64,000 nt of DNA. Source: Pseudisothecium myosuroides (taxonomy: Eukaryota > Streptophyta > Bryopsida > Hypnales > Lembophyllaceae). The translations under genes were made by a program, and so were the position numbers. Under the pieces are notes generated by a model that ran no database searches, was not told the origin of the DNA, and saw only the letters and a list, made by a program, of their open reading frames with translations. The DNA lies in the NCBI GenBank assembly GCA_951799445.1, contig OX637295.1, positions 20,956,001-21,020,000 on the forward strand, written 5' to 3'. Each line of letters opens with the position of its first letter. Position 1 is the stretch's first letter. Positions 51,160-62,686 of this stretch are shown in pieces.

Positions 51160-53060
51160 ATGTAGTTTGAAATGCTATTGTTTTGTACCAATTTTTACAA
51201 AAATAAAATTTTGGAACTACCACTAATTTTGCACTGTCAATAGTAAGATATATCAATGTATTGAGAAGCAATAATGCAATATCAATTTCTTTTTGATACA
51301 ATCATGAGTAGTTATTTTGTTTTAGGTTTCCAATATAGCAATCAATTGTGATCTCTGCTAGAGCAACAAAGCATTTACAAGTATAAACATGAATGGAACA
51401 TATATCATGTGGATGATATATATCACTCCATTGAACTTTAATATATTTCAAAATTTCTTTTTCAAAATATTTGTTAATTAATATAAATTGCAAGGGTTCA
51501 ACTGAATTTTTTTTAAACAATAAGTTGCTAAAAAACAATGCTTGATCATGAGTGAGAGTGACTCTATGTCTCTTAGTAGTTTAACATCTATGTCTCTAAG
51601 TAGTTTAACAATTTCAATTACTAGTATTGCATGTATATCCCTTTTCTTTTCCTTTTTATGAGTCAAAATTGTCATACATTTTGCCTTCTCATAAGCATTG
51701 GACCAATATTTACAAACTGAAGTAACTACTAGGCGAAAGTAACATCAATTTAGTTAAAGTGGCATGAGTCTCGCCCCTATAATTGTCAGCCTATTTGGCT
51801 TAGTAAACTAGGGTTAGACTTTAAGGACATCCTCATTAAACCATTCTTTTAGAGGCTTTATTCACAACTGTAGTTCAATTCTTCATGGAAGAAACAACTT
51901 ACATTTTTCTTCCATGCAAACATTTGACATCTAAAAAACAAATTGCAATGTGATTTTTGACATTTAGAACTACTACACCTTTTGGATCTTAGAATTTGAT
52001 ATGCTTATCTATGGACTTTCAAAAATGTTCAATGAAATTTCCTTTTAAAAATTTTAAGCAAATGAAAAGAAAAAAAAATTCTTGTCTAAATTTTCTTAAC
52101 ACCTAAAGAACCAGATGTTCAAATTTTGAAAAAAAGATGAGTACAAACATGTCTTAAGCACACAAAATGGCCCTCCAAAAACATTTTGAGTAAATTAATA
52201 AAATAAAAAACTTAAAACATCAACACAAGTAGAACTTAATATTTTGAACTTAAAAAAAATATTGTGAAAATTACAAATATTCAGTTTATGATTAATTTTA
52301 AAGGAATTTCCAATTTTTGGTTTCAAAATGTATTGAAAAATATTGGTTAGTGTAGCAATTGATCCAACCATATAGATTCAACCTATAGAAGTTTTTTTAC
52401 AACTTTCGTCTAAAAAGTCATCATCTAACTAATATTCTAAGTTGCATTTTGTAATACATCTTTACAATTTGGGAAGTCTTGACTAGCCCCTATCCAAAGG
52501 GATTAAGAGAGTTGTTGAGATTAAGAGAGTTGTCGAGGTCAACTAGCCAAGTTTCCTACAAAATATTATCAAATTGCATCAAAATTGTACCCAGCATACA
52601 ATAACATTCAGTAGCCTTCATACACCCTGCTCATCACATTGAGCCTCCACTTGTGGTCACTTAGCTACTAATGAAGTAGTGTTGGGTGATTTGGAATATC
52701 TTGACCATCTACTTAGAACCAAGGCGGTGACATTGCATGCTACTCAATGTTATGAATATTATTACATTGAATAGGGGTTTTAAGAGGACCCATACTAATT
52801 AATTCAGAGCTTGGCCTGTCACTCCACAACAGTCTCGCAGTGAGCAATCAATTTGGCTGATTGCTGACCGAAACGGTCAAAAATTGCGATTTTTAAAAAA
52901 AAAATTAATTTTTTAATAATTTTTTTAAGATTGATTTTTTTTTAATTTATTATTTATTTTACTCGTAAATTTTGGTTCCTGAGCCACTGTCGCTGTAGTT
53001 TTAGCTGGGCGGGAATACGGGAAAAACGAATTTTTTAGCCAAAAAAAAGTGAATTTCAAG
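51160..53060. other. AT-rich intergenic DNA, nothing recognised
   Basis: No supported gene. A 24-bp direct duplication (tatgtctcttagtagtttaa) is present at about 51567-51613. Confidence 0.45.
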
Positions 53061-53065
53061 GTACC

Positions 53066-53390
53066 TCAGAGGGTTGTGGAGCAGCCCTCTAGAGGCCCTA
53101 GATTTTCTCTAATGACCTCCAAACCACCAAAAATTGTATCCATAATGGTCATGTTATCACTTAAAGCAGTCACAATATTTCCTAACATGGCCATGATATA
53201 AAGGAATAAAAAAGTTAGTTCTTGTAATGAATTTATACTACAAAGGTAGAAGTTCCTAAGACAATCACTAATAACTCCATCACCATTGCCCAAGGCATTG
53301 ATTTTGGCTACTAACCAACCTAATGAGGTCCTAATCTCATTTGTTAACCAAAGTCTGCCATAGGTTGATGTAAGATTGTAATGGGTGATT
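53066..53390 (-). CDS. Uncharacterised open frame, possible exon
   Basis: The minus-strand frame is open from about 53390 and reads …YGRLWLTNEIRTSLGW…, then NALGNGDGVISDCLRNFY…, ending in EGCSTTL and a stop (about 105 codons). Contains a hydrophobic stretch (LTFLFLYIMAML). No ATG lies near its start and no family is recognised. It may be a fragment of a transposon-encoded protein or chance. Confidence 0.2.
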
Positions 53391-54281
53391 TTTTAGGTGC
53401 TTGCATTGGACAGTTTGCCTATCATGGGCTTGTTTACCTTATCCCTAGTAAATCAATTTCAACACTTGATGAAAATCCAGCCATAGTTGTACCAATTGCT
53501 TAGGTCAGTTGAACAATACTTTTGCATTGAAATGGTTTAAATTTGGAATTCAGATCACACAAAATGTCATTTTTTTTTAAATTTATTGTTGGGAATAATT
53601 TTTAATTTTTGGCATTTCAGATTTTACAAAGAACTAAACTAATCCTTCACCAAAAATACATCCTTCTTTTCCGGATAATTATTGGTGTACAACTTTATCT
53701 TGCTAAGGATACTATGCACTTAAAAAGGTCAAATGGATGCTACTTCATTGTTAATATGTAGAAACAAAGAATGCATGTATTGATTCAATAATGGGAGTAT
53801 TTTGGTGACTACCTAGGTTGTTAGGGGGTGCATCTTTTCAAAGTTAATCTTCTAATGCTACACCAATCAAGAAATGATCAATGAATAATTTTTCAAATTA
53901 GTGTAAAAATGAAGAATGCACCTATTGGTCCAAAATTTGAATCATTTTTGGCAAAGTACCTTCAATTGAAAATAGATCTTGTTCTTTCAAGGTTAACCCA
54001 ATAACATCATTGCAGGTACTAAATGTATGATGGATGATAGAAAAAATTTCTATGCAAGCCAAAGGTGCAGATGTTCATCCTTGGAATTTTGTGTAAAAAA
54101 GGGATATCTTGTACAATAATTTGACCTCCAATGAGTGCTCTTAAGTTGTTTTAAACAAATGATTCACACAAACCATAAAGGATGATTTCCAAGGTGACCA
54201 GCCCGGCATTCCAGGTTTAAAAAGCTTTGAATGTGCTTCACAATTTGTTAAAATAATCTTTGAAACTGACTTGAAACAATT

Positions 54282-54510
54282 GGGGTGAATTGGCCCCCTT
54301 GCTTGGCCCTTCTAAGTCATTCCAGGGGTGCAAGTAAAAAAAAAGCCCCCTATTTTGTGCTTGATTAATTTACCTTGTACATCTCTCCGAGCCAATTTGG
54401 AGCCTCTAATTACAAATATGAATACAAAATTTCCAGATTTTATCATGCATAGAATATTTAAAAAAATTCAGTGTTTTTTAGAGGGGCCAAGCGAGGGGGT
54501 CAGTTCACCC
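54282..54510. mobile_element. MITE family GGGGTG…CACCC, copy 2
   Basis: Same terminal inverted repeat (ggggtgaattggccccc and complement) and interior blocks (aaaaaaaaagccccctattt, acaaatatgaat) as 42638-42846, with more divergence. Another MITE starts 16 bp away. Confidence 0.75.
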
Positions 54511-54525
54511 TGGCCAACTTCACAT

Positions 54526-54748
54526 TAAGGTAGACGTACCTAATACCAACCGTTGACCTAATACCACCCAAATGTAGAACACTTGTTGATTCTAGAATGA
54601 GAATCTATAATACAAGTACATGCCTTAACTTCACTTATTGTGAAGTTAAGGCAAGTACTATTGTCATAAATTCTCACTTTAGAATCAATGGCAACTCTAT
54701 ATTTGAGTGGTATTAGGTTAGCGGTTGGTATTGGGTACGTCTACTTTA
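54526..54748. mobile_element. Foldback MITE, about 223 bp
   Basis: Inverted ends (TAAGGTAGACGTACC on the left, TAAAGTAGACGTACC as complement on the right) continue through 'taccaaccg' and 'ctaataccac'. The centre holds a perfect 13-bp stem (gccttaacttcac) with a 5-bp loop at about 54629-54659. A TA or TAA target is likely. Confidence 0.75.
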
Positions 54749-55323
54749 GTATAAAGCAGCCAACATCATTTCTTAGTGATAATTAAAGTTGCATAAGACT
54801 TATTGCCAATCCAATATTACATCACTATTAGAAACTCTGATGTTTGAAACAATAGCCAACTAAAGACTACTAATGTATATTAAAATGTCTTGTGAATTTA
54901 GACATCTCAATTTAGATGCCTCAACTTCGACAATAGATAATACAAATGTATTAATCCATGTCATGTCAACCTTACTTCTCTTGTGCACATGCAATATTCT
55001 ATTTTAAAATTTGACTTGGAGAATTACGTGACAACATATGGTGTTTCTTGTAGAAATTTTATTAGGCACAATAATGGAGGGTTTTCAAATGCACAATAAT
55101 GAAAATTTCAAAAATTACAATTTTCAAAACAAACTTGAAATCTACATTAATTTATGAGGAATTTGACAATATAAAAGATTGAAAAATGTACCATTATGTA
55201 ATGGCATCTTTATAACCATGTAAAAATTTGTACATTTGAAGAATTCTAAATCTGTGGAATCTAATCAAGAAATTTAAATTATAATGTATTTGAATTCTAT
55301 GTAAATTTTTGAATCTACAAAGG

Positions 55324-55425
55324 CTATGAAGTTCTAAACCTATGAGGCTCTAAGTCTATGAAGCTTTAAATCTATAAAATCCTATCTACAAATTTCTAAA
55401 TCTATAAAGTCCTATGTTCATAATG
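55324..55425. repeat. 16-bp minisatellite (CTATGAAGYTCTAAAT)
   Basis: About six imperfect tandem units of 14-16 bp, each starting with cta and ending in taaat/taaac or cctat. Confidence 0.65.
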
Positions 55426-55490
55426 AAGTTCAATCCAAAAGTAACCCAAGCTTGATTAAAATACAACATATTAGAAAAAGATTTAAAAAA

Positions 55491-55668
55491 TGGGCAATTT
55501 AATTAAAATGGCAGTATTCCAAGTGCCATTTTGACCATCTAGGACAAGTAACGGATTTCATAACGGATGTTTTGAACCATCTACAACATGTATAGAGTTC
55601 AGAACGGGTGTTCTAAACTGTAAATGGGCCACTTTAAAGGAATATCGCCATTTTAATGAAATTGGCCA
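55491..55668. mobile_element. Small MITE, about 178 bp
   Basis: Inverted ends TGGGCAATTTAATTAAAATGG and, as complement on the right, TGGCCAATTTCATTAAAATGG, followed inward by matching 'tattcc' blocks. Confidence 0.6.
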
Positions 55669-56486
55669 TAAAACAAAACTATTAGTTTAAACTCAATATC
55701 ATGTTTAAGATTAAATGCTATAAGATTATTGCATTCAATTGCATATTTATATAGAATATATTTGAAAAGATAGAAAGATTAACACAATAAAACAAATACA
55801 ATGTAAAAACATCTAGTTACTAGCAACAAAAGTGTACAGTGACATGAGAGCAAAGGTCTATCAACAAAACCTACAAATCCATGATAAAACATTGTACCAC
55901 TAATCACAAAACTTTGTTGAATCATTTGGTCTAAAGCGACCAAACAGTGCTATTCAAAACATTGAGACAAACCAAAAGCGAGGGTGAATTGGAGAAGAAA
56001 AGAAGAAAAAATTCATAAATCTATCACCAAAACCTCCAAACCCTAATGACCTATCAAGCAAAAATCTACAACACTTTGCGGAAATATTAGAAAAAGACTT
56101 CAAATTTTTGTTGTATGATAAGTGAATAGTGGGAGAAGATAGAATAATGTCATAGATTTAGATTTTTCAATCAAAGCCTTCCACATGGATTATATTTATA
56201 TAATCTTTTTCTACCTTATTTTTATATAAATTAACTCATCTAAACACCTTTTTTTAGTTGCCTCCACATCACTGTCCTGTTGAGTTTACAAAGGTTCTTA
56301 ATTATGGAATGAGATACATCAAGTGCCATGTCATTATATAAATTGAATAGGGAAATGTGATGCCTGCACAACTTTGTTAATCGAGCTTTTCTTGCTTTGC
56401 TAAATTAAAAAAGCTCATTTTTGAATTGGTTGAATTAACACATGGGATTGATTTTCTATTGATTAGCGTCCTTATTTCTACTAGTG

Positions 56487-56645
56487 TATGCTTGCACAAA
56501 GCATATCACAATTCAATATTATTTTGTTGGAGAGCACAATGAAGTTGGTGAGATAGCTATCAATTATATTTGCACTAAAAAACAACAAGCAAATATTTTA
56601 ACCGAACCTCTTGATCCTTCCAACTATACTAGTATGAGAAGAACA
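56487..56645 (+). pseudogene. Ty1/copia RNase H C-terminal remnant
   Basis: The plus frame reads ACTKHITIQYYFVGE…, GEIAINYICTKKQQANILTEPLD and MRRTI. This is the hallmark end of copia Pol: TKHI, the strand after it, '.Y..T..Q.ADI.TK.L' and a following helix. Nothing of the upstream polymerase, integrase or protease is seen, so this is a truncated retrotransposon fragment. CACTA-like 'ttctactagtg' directly precedes it. The frame then runs into the large palindrome at 56645. Confidence 0.75.
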
Positions 56646-57838
56646 ATACAGTGGGGTACCATTCAAAATGGCGTTTTTGCATTCAAAGGGAAGAAAATTT
56701 CATATCTACCAACTTTGATAGCCTCCCGAGGGCTGAAAAATTTAAAGTTAATAACATATGTACCAAATTTCAAGGTCAAAAGATTCACCAAAAAAAGATA
56801 TTCAAAGTCTACCAACATGTGTAGCGGTGAAAAGAATTTCACTGCTGCCAACTTTGATGCCCTCCCAAGGGCTGAAATGTATTTTTTTTACCATGAAATT
56901 TTTGGCATGAAATCATCTCTATGTTGGTAATATGTGTGCCAAATTTCAAGGTCAAAAGATTTACACAAAAAAAGATATTTGATATCTACCAACATTTGTA
57001 GTTGTGAGAAACAATTTCACTACTACCAACTTTGACACTCTCCCAAGGGTTAAAAAATTGTTTATTGACCATGAAATTTTAATTATAGAATCATCTCTAT
57101 GTTAATAACATGCGTGACAAATTTCAAGGTCAAAAGATTTACCAAAAAAAGATATGCTAATTCTACCAACATGTGTAGTTGTGAGAATGATTTTTTCATT
57201 CCTTGGGATAGTGTCATTTTATGGGTAAATTTTCACATGGATGTAAAAAATCATTCTCACAACTACACATGTTGGTAGAATTAGCATATCTTTTTTTTGG
57301 TAAATCTTTTGACCTTGAAATTTGTCACACATGTTATTAACATAGAGGTGATTTTATAACAAAAATTTCATGTTAAATAAACAATTTTTCAACCCTTGGG
57401 AGAGTGTCAAAGTTGGTACGTAGTAGTGAAATTGTTTCTCACAACTACACATTTTGGTAGATATCAAATATCTCTTATTATGTAAATCTTCTGACCTTGA
57501 AATTTGGTACACATATTATCAACATAGAGATGATGTCATGCCAAAAATTTCATGGTAAAAAATTTATTTCAACCCTCGGGAGGGTGTCAAAGTTGGCAGT
57601 AGTGAATTTTTTTTTCACTGCTACACATGTCAATAGACTTTGAATATCTTTTTTTTGGTGAATCTTTTGACCTTGAAATTTGGTACACATGTTATCAACA
57701 TAAAGGTGTTCCCATGCAAAAAATTTCATGGTAAAAAATCAATTTTCTAGCCCTCGGGAGACTGTCAAAGTTGGCAGATGTGAAATTTCCTTCCTTGCAA
57801 ATGCAAAAAACACCATTTTGAATGGTACCCCATTGTAC
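56645..57838. repeat. 1.2-kb palindrome; each arm contains three 177-bp repeats
   Basis: Seen directly. The left arm (about 56645-57196) and right arm (57245-57838) are inverted copies around a 48-bp centre. The innermost 75 bp or so are nearly identical, and the outer ends both carry a 'ggggtaccattcaaaatgg'-type sequence. Within the left arm the block 'caaggtcaaaagatt' recurs at 56771, 56948 and 57126 (period 177-178 bp), and each unit contains 'accaacat.tgtag' and 'caactttga…ctccc'. The right arm has the same repeats inverted. A transcript would form a long imperfect double-stranded hairpin. Confidence 0.9.
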
Positions 57839-57979
57839 AAGGAATTAGAGAGATTCCTAGTGACCTTCAAGGAATTACAAGATAGTTTTGATAAAGCTAA
57901 TGAAATTTAGATCTCTCTCTCACCCAATAAGGAGTAATACTATTGTCAAGCCATAAGCCCTTTTGTATGTGCTTATGTT

Positions 57980-58925
57980 TAACCCCTAAAGGTATTTGAC
58001 TATGTTTTCACCAAAAACACTCCAAAACTGCCATTTCTAATACAAGTTTCAAAATTTAGAAAAAAAATATTTTTGGACAAGTCTAACCATAGGAATTTTT
58101 ATTACACTTGTTTGAAAAGATGTGGAAAAAATTTCAGAATTTTTCACCGCTTGGATTGCAAGATATTAGCATTTGAATTGGCAAAAATCCATTTTTTGTC
58201 CTTGCAAAAATACGGACAGCTGCCCTTCACAAGGGCATATTTGTATGAAAAAATGTCTAAAATGGTGGTTACTCTTTGGATTCTTCAAGGCAAGTTGGCT
58301 ACATGCTTGAAAAATTTCAGATCATTTAGAATCGTATAACATATAGGAAAAAAATAGTAAGTAGAAAGAAGTAGAGAATGATTCAAAACACTAAATTGTT
58401 AAGAATTTAAATATGGAATTGAAAACTGTCAATCCCAATAATTATAATGTTGTAATAAAAATTCTACACCCAATGGGGGTTTTTTTTCCAAAAATATTGA
58501 AAATTGAGTTAAATAAAGGACTTCAAAGTTTATTTTAGAGTAGAGATTCCATAACTATCTTCAAACTAAGAATCCTCATAACTTTTGACTCACTAATTGG
58601 AATGGAATGATTCAAAGCTTCCCGCTTATGTATAAATATAAAGAACCAATTTCAAATTTTTATTTTTCAAAAAAGTGATTTTTAAAGAAGTTTTTTTTTG
58701 TTGCCCAAGCTGCCCGCCGACCAATGAAAATGACACATCATACAATAACTTTTTAACCATGTAGTCAAAAGTTATGAAAATTGTTGGGCCTTAAAGCTAC
58801 TCCTTGGAAAAATGTTGTGTGAAAATTTCAAAGAAAAATAAATAAAAACTCCGCTCGTAGTGAGCTGCCCAAAAATGCTATGTTCTCAAAAAAGCATGTT
58901 CAGTGCTTTAGGGGTTAAAATGAAG
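57980..58925 (-). repeat. R1 family, copy D
   Basis: The reverse complement matches 12210-12905 and 48930-49660 (57980-58660) and 48000-48245 (58660-58920). This is the most continuous copy and shows that the 48000 and 48930 parts belong together. It begins 'cccctaaagg' and ends 'ctttaggggttaaaat', which may mark the ends of the family. Confidence 0.75.
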
Positions 58926-58929
58926 TGCT

Positions 58930-60480
58930 CTTAGATTCAGCTTGTCAAAATGGTTGTCCTACCTTAAGAAGGATCAGTGAAATAGCTCTCTCCAAATTGG
59001 ATGTCTTTAAACTTTTTTTGCTCAAAGAAACATGTGACTTACGTGAAGCATAAGGAGCAATAGGTGGAAACTTGTTCCCTATAGTAAAAAAACATATTGT
59101 TGTGGAATTAGAATTTCAAAGTGTAAAGAAGCATCAATTTATATTAGTGTGTCTTCCTTTCTAATATAATAATTAAACCTTCCAAAAAATTCCTTGAACC
59201 AACTAATTGAATTGAACAAGACTTTGCTACATATTTGACGCAAAAAAATTCAAGAAACCAAACCCTAACAAGAATATTTTCCACTAATAGAGATGGAGTT
59301 AGAATCTCATATATTCTATGCAAATGAATCGAGAAATGAATACCTATAGATGATAAGAATTTGAACCAGTAGTAATGCTCAAACTTACAATAATCATATA
59401 TTCAATTTGTACTCTTAGAGCTCTCATAGCCTCACAAGGAAGGAACCTATTAGCATGTATTTATGAAGATGCAAAGTCCGTCTTTAGATAATTTTGTATC
59501 ATTCATTTCATGAGTAAAGTTATGATCTATAACACCCATCCAAACTGCGCATCAAGAAGGCTTCAAAGACACTGAGGAAGCACTTAATATGCATTGTGAC
59601 AATGTGAAAAGGTATTCAAAATCATCATTTAGTAATTATCAAGCTTATGTAGATGCAGCCAATGCAATTTGGATGGTGTGGTGCCCATTGCTAGTCTGAC
59701 CATTGGCTCTTGATTGCAATTGCCTCTGAGCTACACCATGTTCTTACCATGGTAGCAACCTCAACTATATAGACAGTGAACACAATGTACCACTATAATG
59801 GTTTTGGATTCCAACACTTTGTCCTTCTATTTTGCTATAGGAACAGTTGCATTTGCCACTTAGAGTGTGTTACTTAGGAGCCATTTATTTCTCACAGAAG
59901 CAATTGAAAATCTCTTAAAAAATCTTTTATTAACTTTTCTTTTATTACCATTTGTTGTGTCTTTTGTAATAATAGCATTTGAAACTGTTGAATATTTTGT
60001 ATTAATCCTTCTTCTCCTCTACCAATGATACGTGGTAGGTCCTATGATTTTAGAGGCTAATTTTTTTCAATTAGTACATTATGGTTATTCAAAAGATTAT
60101 GGGAGAGTAGTCAATGGAGTAATAAAAAAAATAGGAAAGAAGAAGATAATTATAAACTCTTAGCTAAATATCATCCGGGGCAATTGCATAAAAACCTTAT
60201 AGTAATAAGTCCTGATGACAAAGGCTCAAATAAAATTTTGAATTTTTTGGACTAAGTTACATATTTTTCAAAATTTTGAATATGGTCAAAAAGACCCTGA
60301 TGTGCAAGAATCTGGCATATATGGAGACTTATATAGGTCTTTCTTCCCTCAAAACTAAACTATATTTTCTAATTTTTCCTTTAACATAATTACTCCACTC
60401 AAACATACCATTTGTAGCGTGTATAGTTGATTCTTTAATGCACTAGAAATTGCAACAACAAGAAGGTTCCTCAGACATAT
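58930..60480. other. AT-rich intergenic DNA, nothing recognised
   Basis: No supported gene, RNA or repeat boundary on either strand. Confidence 0.45.
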
Positions 60481-60481
60481 A

Positions 60482-61016
60482 CTCCCTGTATCCCACTAAA
60501 ACCCTCCAAAAACCTTCCCCATGAGGGATTAAATATATTTTTAGTCTTTGTGCCAATGATACATACATTCTAAAACTCATAATCCATCCCCTAGATCTAT
60601 GCAAAATAACCAATTTAGGCGCCATCGTTTAGGCACCCAAAATCTATGTGGAAAGTGTCGTATTTGTACATCGTTTATAAATGCCACCAACTTGTCATTT
60701 TTGATGATTTAAAGGTTGGTGGCAACAATGGGATTGTAGAAATATATGTTCCCAACCTAAATATTGCATCTACGAAACCTGGCCCCCTTCATGAATAAAT
60801 CTCCATAGCACGAAAGTGGTCCCAAAATCCATTGTCAACACAACTATTTGACAAAGCAACAAGTACAAGGTGCCTCATATGGGCAAGGCCAAGCTTGCTA
60901 GGAGAGGAATGTTCCTTCATCGCTTGCTACTTACTCCCATGAGGTCATTCAATATAGCCAACGCTTACTCAATGGTCAAAATCAGTAAATGGAGGTTTTT
61001 AGTGGGGCAAAGGGAG
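60482..61016. mobile_element. Stowaway-like (Tc1/mariner) element, 535 bp, TSD TA
   Basis: The left end CTCCCTGTATCCCACTAAAA and the complement of the right end CTCCCTTTGCCCCACTAAAA match, and TA lies directly outside both ends. CTCCCT-type termini with a TA target are characteristic of plant Stowaway/mariner elements. No transposase frame is present. Confidence 0.75.
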
Positions 61017-61019
61017 TAT

Positions 61020-62020
61020 GTTGGTATTATATGCATTGCCCCATGTGCCTTACTTATTGGAACAATAAGCACATGCTCCAACAACTTGTGATGTTTATTT
61101 TTCCAAAAACTACATTCATTCTCTTAAAGGACACAAAGGTAGAGAATGTTGTCATGAAAGTCTAGCCTTATTACAATCATGACCTTAAAAATAAGTCTAT
61201 CCAAATAACTGGCTCAGAAACAATGACTCGCCAATTGTAACATGAGACTTTCTATCACACATGTATCACGTCAAAAGAGCATGTCACTTCAAAAGGGACT
61301 ACCCAAAATCCCAATAGTACGTATGTCTATTGGAAATTAGATTATGATCTTTTATGGTATATCCTTAGTAGTCTTGCCAAACCAAATTAAGTAAATCATC
61401 GATGGCTCATAATCTTCCATGTCCACGTTCAACACTTTTGTTGCTTCTATTGCCGTTTCCGACCCTCTAAAAGTGACCAAACACGTTGTATGTCTCTCCT
61501 CTAAAGCGTTACATCACAAAGTTTAGTTTTCATGTGGTTCTCATTGTTTCATGGGTTCGCATATTAATATATAACTTATTGCATCATTATGATGCATTAC
61601 TTTACAATTTCTCGCATTGTTAGGATGCATTACTTTCAGTTGCAAGAGCCAATCATTCTCTTTGCTTTCCCCATCTTTCTTTATAACTGCAAGTGAACAA
61701 TTTATGAAAGACCTAGGATCATAAATAGGGACCACAACCCAGCTTGTTTGAAAATTCATAAATAATTCAAAAATGCTTCAAAAATTATGAAACCACTTGT
61801 GTTGGATTCCTCATCTATTTCTCTTTGTCTAAAAAATGAGATAAAAAAAATTCCCATCCAAGGAAATACATGAAAAAGGCAGACCGGCCCTTAGATGAGC
61901 GGTTTCTGAGCCTCCTACCTTATAAATTTTGTCATGGACAATCTTAGTAGTTGGCCAAGAAATACATTAAAAACCATCTGGAACCGCTAATAAAAACCAG
62001 AAATTGAAGTATATATTTTT
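61020..62020. other. Intergenic, nothing recognised
   Basis: No supported gene. A short duplicated segment (tgatgcattactttac / aggatgcattactttca) occurs at about 61590-61640. Confidence 0.45.
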
Positions 62021-62023
62021 GTT

Positions 62024-62239
62024 TCACACAAAATTTAATGGCTCAATGCTCACATATTTGTAGTCGAAGGTTTCTCCAGATACAGTACAGAACGTGAGAA
62101 CAGTCGCATTTCCAGTTTCTAAGTTTCTTACGGACACAATGTGTCCATGGGACCACTTAAAATTAAACAGAAACTACGTCACAAATCCAAAAAGGACATC
62201 ACCTTTGAAAACACAATACATTGGCGGAAGAGATCCCAT
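62024..62239 (-). pseudogene. Coding-like stretch with one in-frame stop, unknown family
   Basis: The minus frame reads MGSLPPMYCVFKGDVLFGFVT, then TAG, then FLFNFKWSHGHIVSVRN…, GETFDYKYVSIEP and a final stop. The second half has the residue balance of a real protein and no other stop. The TAG could be a nonsense change, or the end of an intron (GACGTAG). The family is not recognised. It lies about 450 bp downstream of the Ran stop codon on the same strand. Confidence 0.22.
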
Positions 62240-62686
62240 TGTGAGACCACAGAAAGTTACACCGCATCTTTTGGAAGAAATACTTTCCTAGATACTTGAC
62301 GGCAATTCAATTCAACAGGAATCTCGTACAACTGATGACTAATGTCATGCAACATTCTACTAAAGAGTCCAAGAAAATGTAAAAACACAAAACTCCCTCC
62401 GTGGATATCTACAATATATACAAGGGCTAAATAACAAAACGAATAAACCTCAATTTGAAAGACTTATCAAACAAATAAGATCCACTACAATCTCCCAAGA
62501 GTCTCCTTAACGACTCTCAAATATATAAGTATTTCATCAAGATCCCTGCATGTTTAATCAAAACAATCCCCATGGACATTGCAATTTCCCGACCACCAGC
62601 CGTCCGATGCAAACAGCTGTGTATCAGTATAATTGAGGAATATGGCCGACTAGCTCGGCATCTGATCTACTACAAACGCCATCGAT

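Noticed and set aside
56470..56486. CACTA right end (ttctactagtg) just before the copia fragment
   Set aside because: No matching left end could be found upstream, so no element boundary is claimed.
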